A stretch of DNA of 64,000 nt from positions 61,734,793 to 61,798,792 of the forward strand of contig CM063501.1 in the NCBI GenBank assembly GCA_032207245.1, in the 5' to 3' direction. The position numbers and the translations under genes were made by a program. The notes under the pieces were generated by a model. It was not told the DNA's origin, ran no database searches, and worked only from the letters and a program-made list of their open reading frames with translations. This document shows positions 63,737-64,000 of the stretch, piece after piece (position 1 is the first letter of the stretch; every line of letters starts with the position of its first letter). This DNA is from Pardosa pseudoannulata (Eukaryota > Arthropoda > Arachnida > Araneae > Lycosidae).

Positions 63737-63991
63737 TTGGATAAAGAAATTTTAAATAATGATAACAAAGAAAAAGCTGATAAGCATTATAACAGCTATC
63801 ATGATTCATCAATTGAAATGGAATCAGATGAAGAAATTGAAGATGGTGATAATTTAAATGAAAAAAAAAATTATTATCATCAGGAAATGACAATATTACA
63901 AAGAGATCTAATGCGAGATTTTCAGCAAAAAGTATCATTACAAAACTCCAAGAAAGTTGAAGCATTTCTAAAACTGTTATTTCTTTATTGA
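63737..63991 (+). CDS. Unassigned acidic open frame at the right edge
   Basis: An open frame of 84 codons. The first ATG in it (63818) starts MESDEEIEDGD; a charged HQEMTILQRDLMRDFQ stretch follows and it ends AFLKLLFLY then TGA at the window edge. The composition (acidic, then helical) is protein-like for such AT-rich DNA, but there is no clear splice acceptor or start context. It may be an exon, a decayed retrocopy or chance. Confidence 0.22.
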   Translation: MDKEILNNDNKEKADKHYNSYHDSSIEMESDEEIEDGDNLNEKKNYYHQEMTILQRDLMRDFQQKVSLQNSKKVEAFLKLLFLY

Positions 63992-64000
63992 AAGTTTTGA

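Overview
The window looks like AT-rich, intron-rich animal nuclear DNA with long introns, many AT/GT microsatellites and many small transposons. An arthropod, perhaps a chelicerate, is suggested by tRNA-derived SINEs with (CCAAA)n tails and a non-LTR element ending in a GCGCC/(CCAA)n tail. That placement is a low-confidence inference; no rRNA, mitochondrial or lineage-specific marker is present.

The only convincing host gene lies on the minus strand, from beyond the right edge (about 62-64 kb) down to a stop at 18545. I traced its exons by eye using GT-AG junctions, reading phase and protein motifs. From 5' to 3' they are: linker 1 (61643-61838), zinc ribbon 1 (60876-61044), transposase-like core 1 (52683-53377), a 44-bp exon (51218-51261), a possible alternative first exon (50360-50372) with a 47-bp exon (45289-45335), linker 2 (38654-38906), zinc ribbon 2 (30480-30645), core 2 (28738-29420), a second 44-bp exon (27427-27470), a 97-bp exon (26033-26129), an acidic exon (25564-25945), and two zinc-finger exons (22943-23136 and 18545-18615). 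All junctions keep one frame. The short form (from 50372) gives 650 codons including the stop. The upstream module adds exactly 368 codons in phase 0-0.

The two zinc-ribbon plus core units resemble the transposase of Merlin DNA transposons (IS1016/IS1595, ISXO2-like), but the catalytic acidic positions appear to be replaced. They are followed by a POGZ/row/ZNF280-like zinc-finger tail. I read this as a domesticated, catalytically dead, tandemly duplicated Merlin transposase joined to a chromatin-type zinc-finger tail. It is the most interesting object in the window.

The rest is introns, 3' flank and transposon debris. From left to right: a nested stack (26-2846) of two hAT-like elements and a 5'-truncated non-LTR element, each with its target-site duplication; a sister hAT-like element (3328-3797); five copies of one family with perfect 6-bp duplications (4212, 7857, 12712, 19002, 57566), two of them carrying TTAA-flanked insertions; a 171-bp tandem duplication; an LTR with a degenerate primer-binding site; tRNA-SINEs; a large dispersed repeat family (34889, 42794, 53700); a dead IS630/Tc1-type transposase split by a hAT MITE (40440-42290); a mariner relic (44880-45185); a possible solo LTR (51834-52140); and an RNase H fragment of a non-LTR element (62599-63100). 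From 4.98 to 18.5 kb I see no protein-coding exon.
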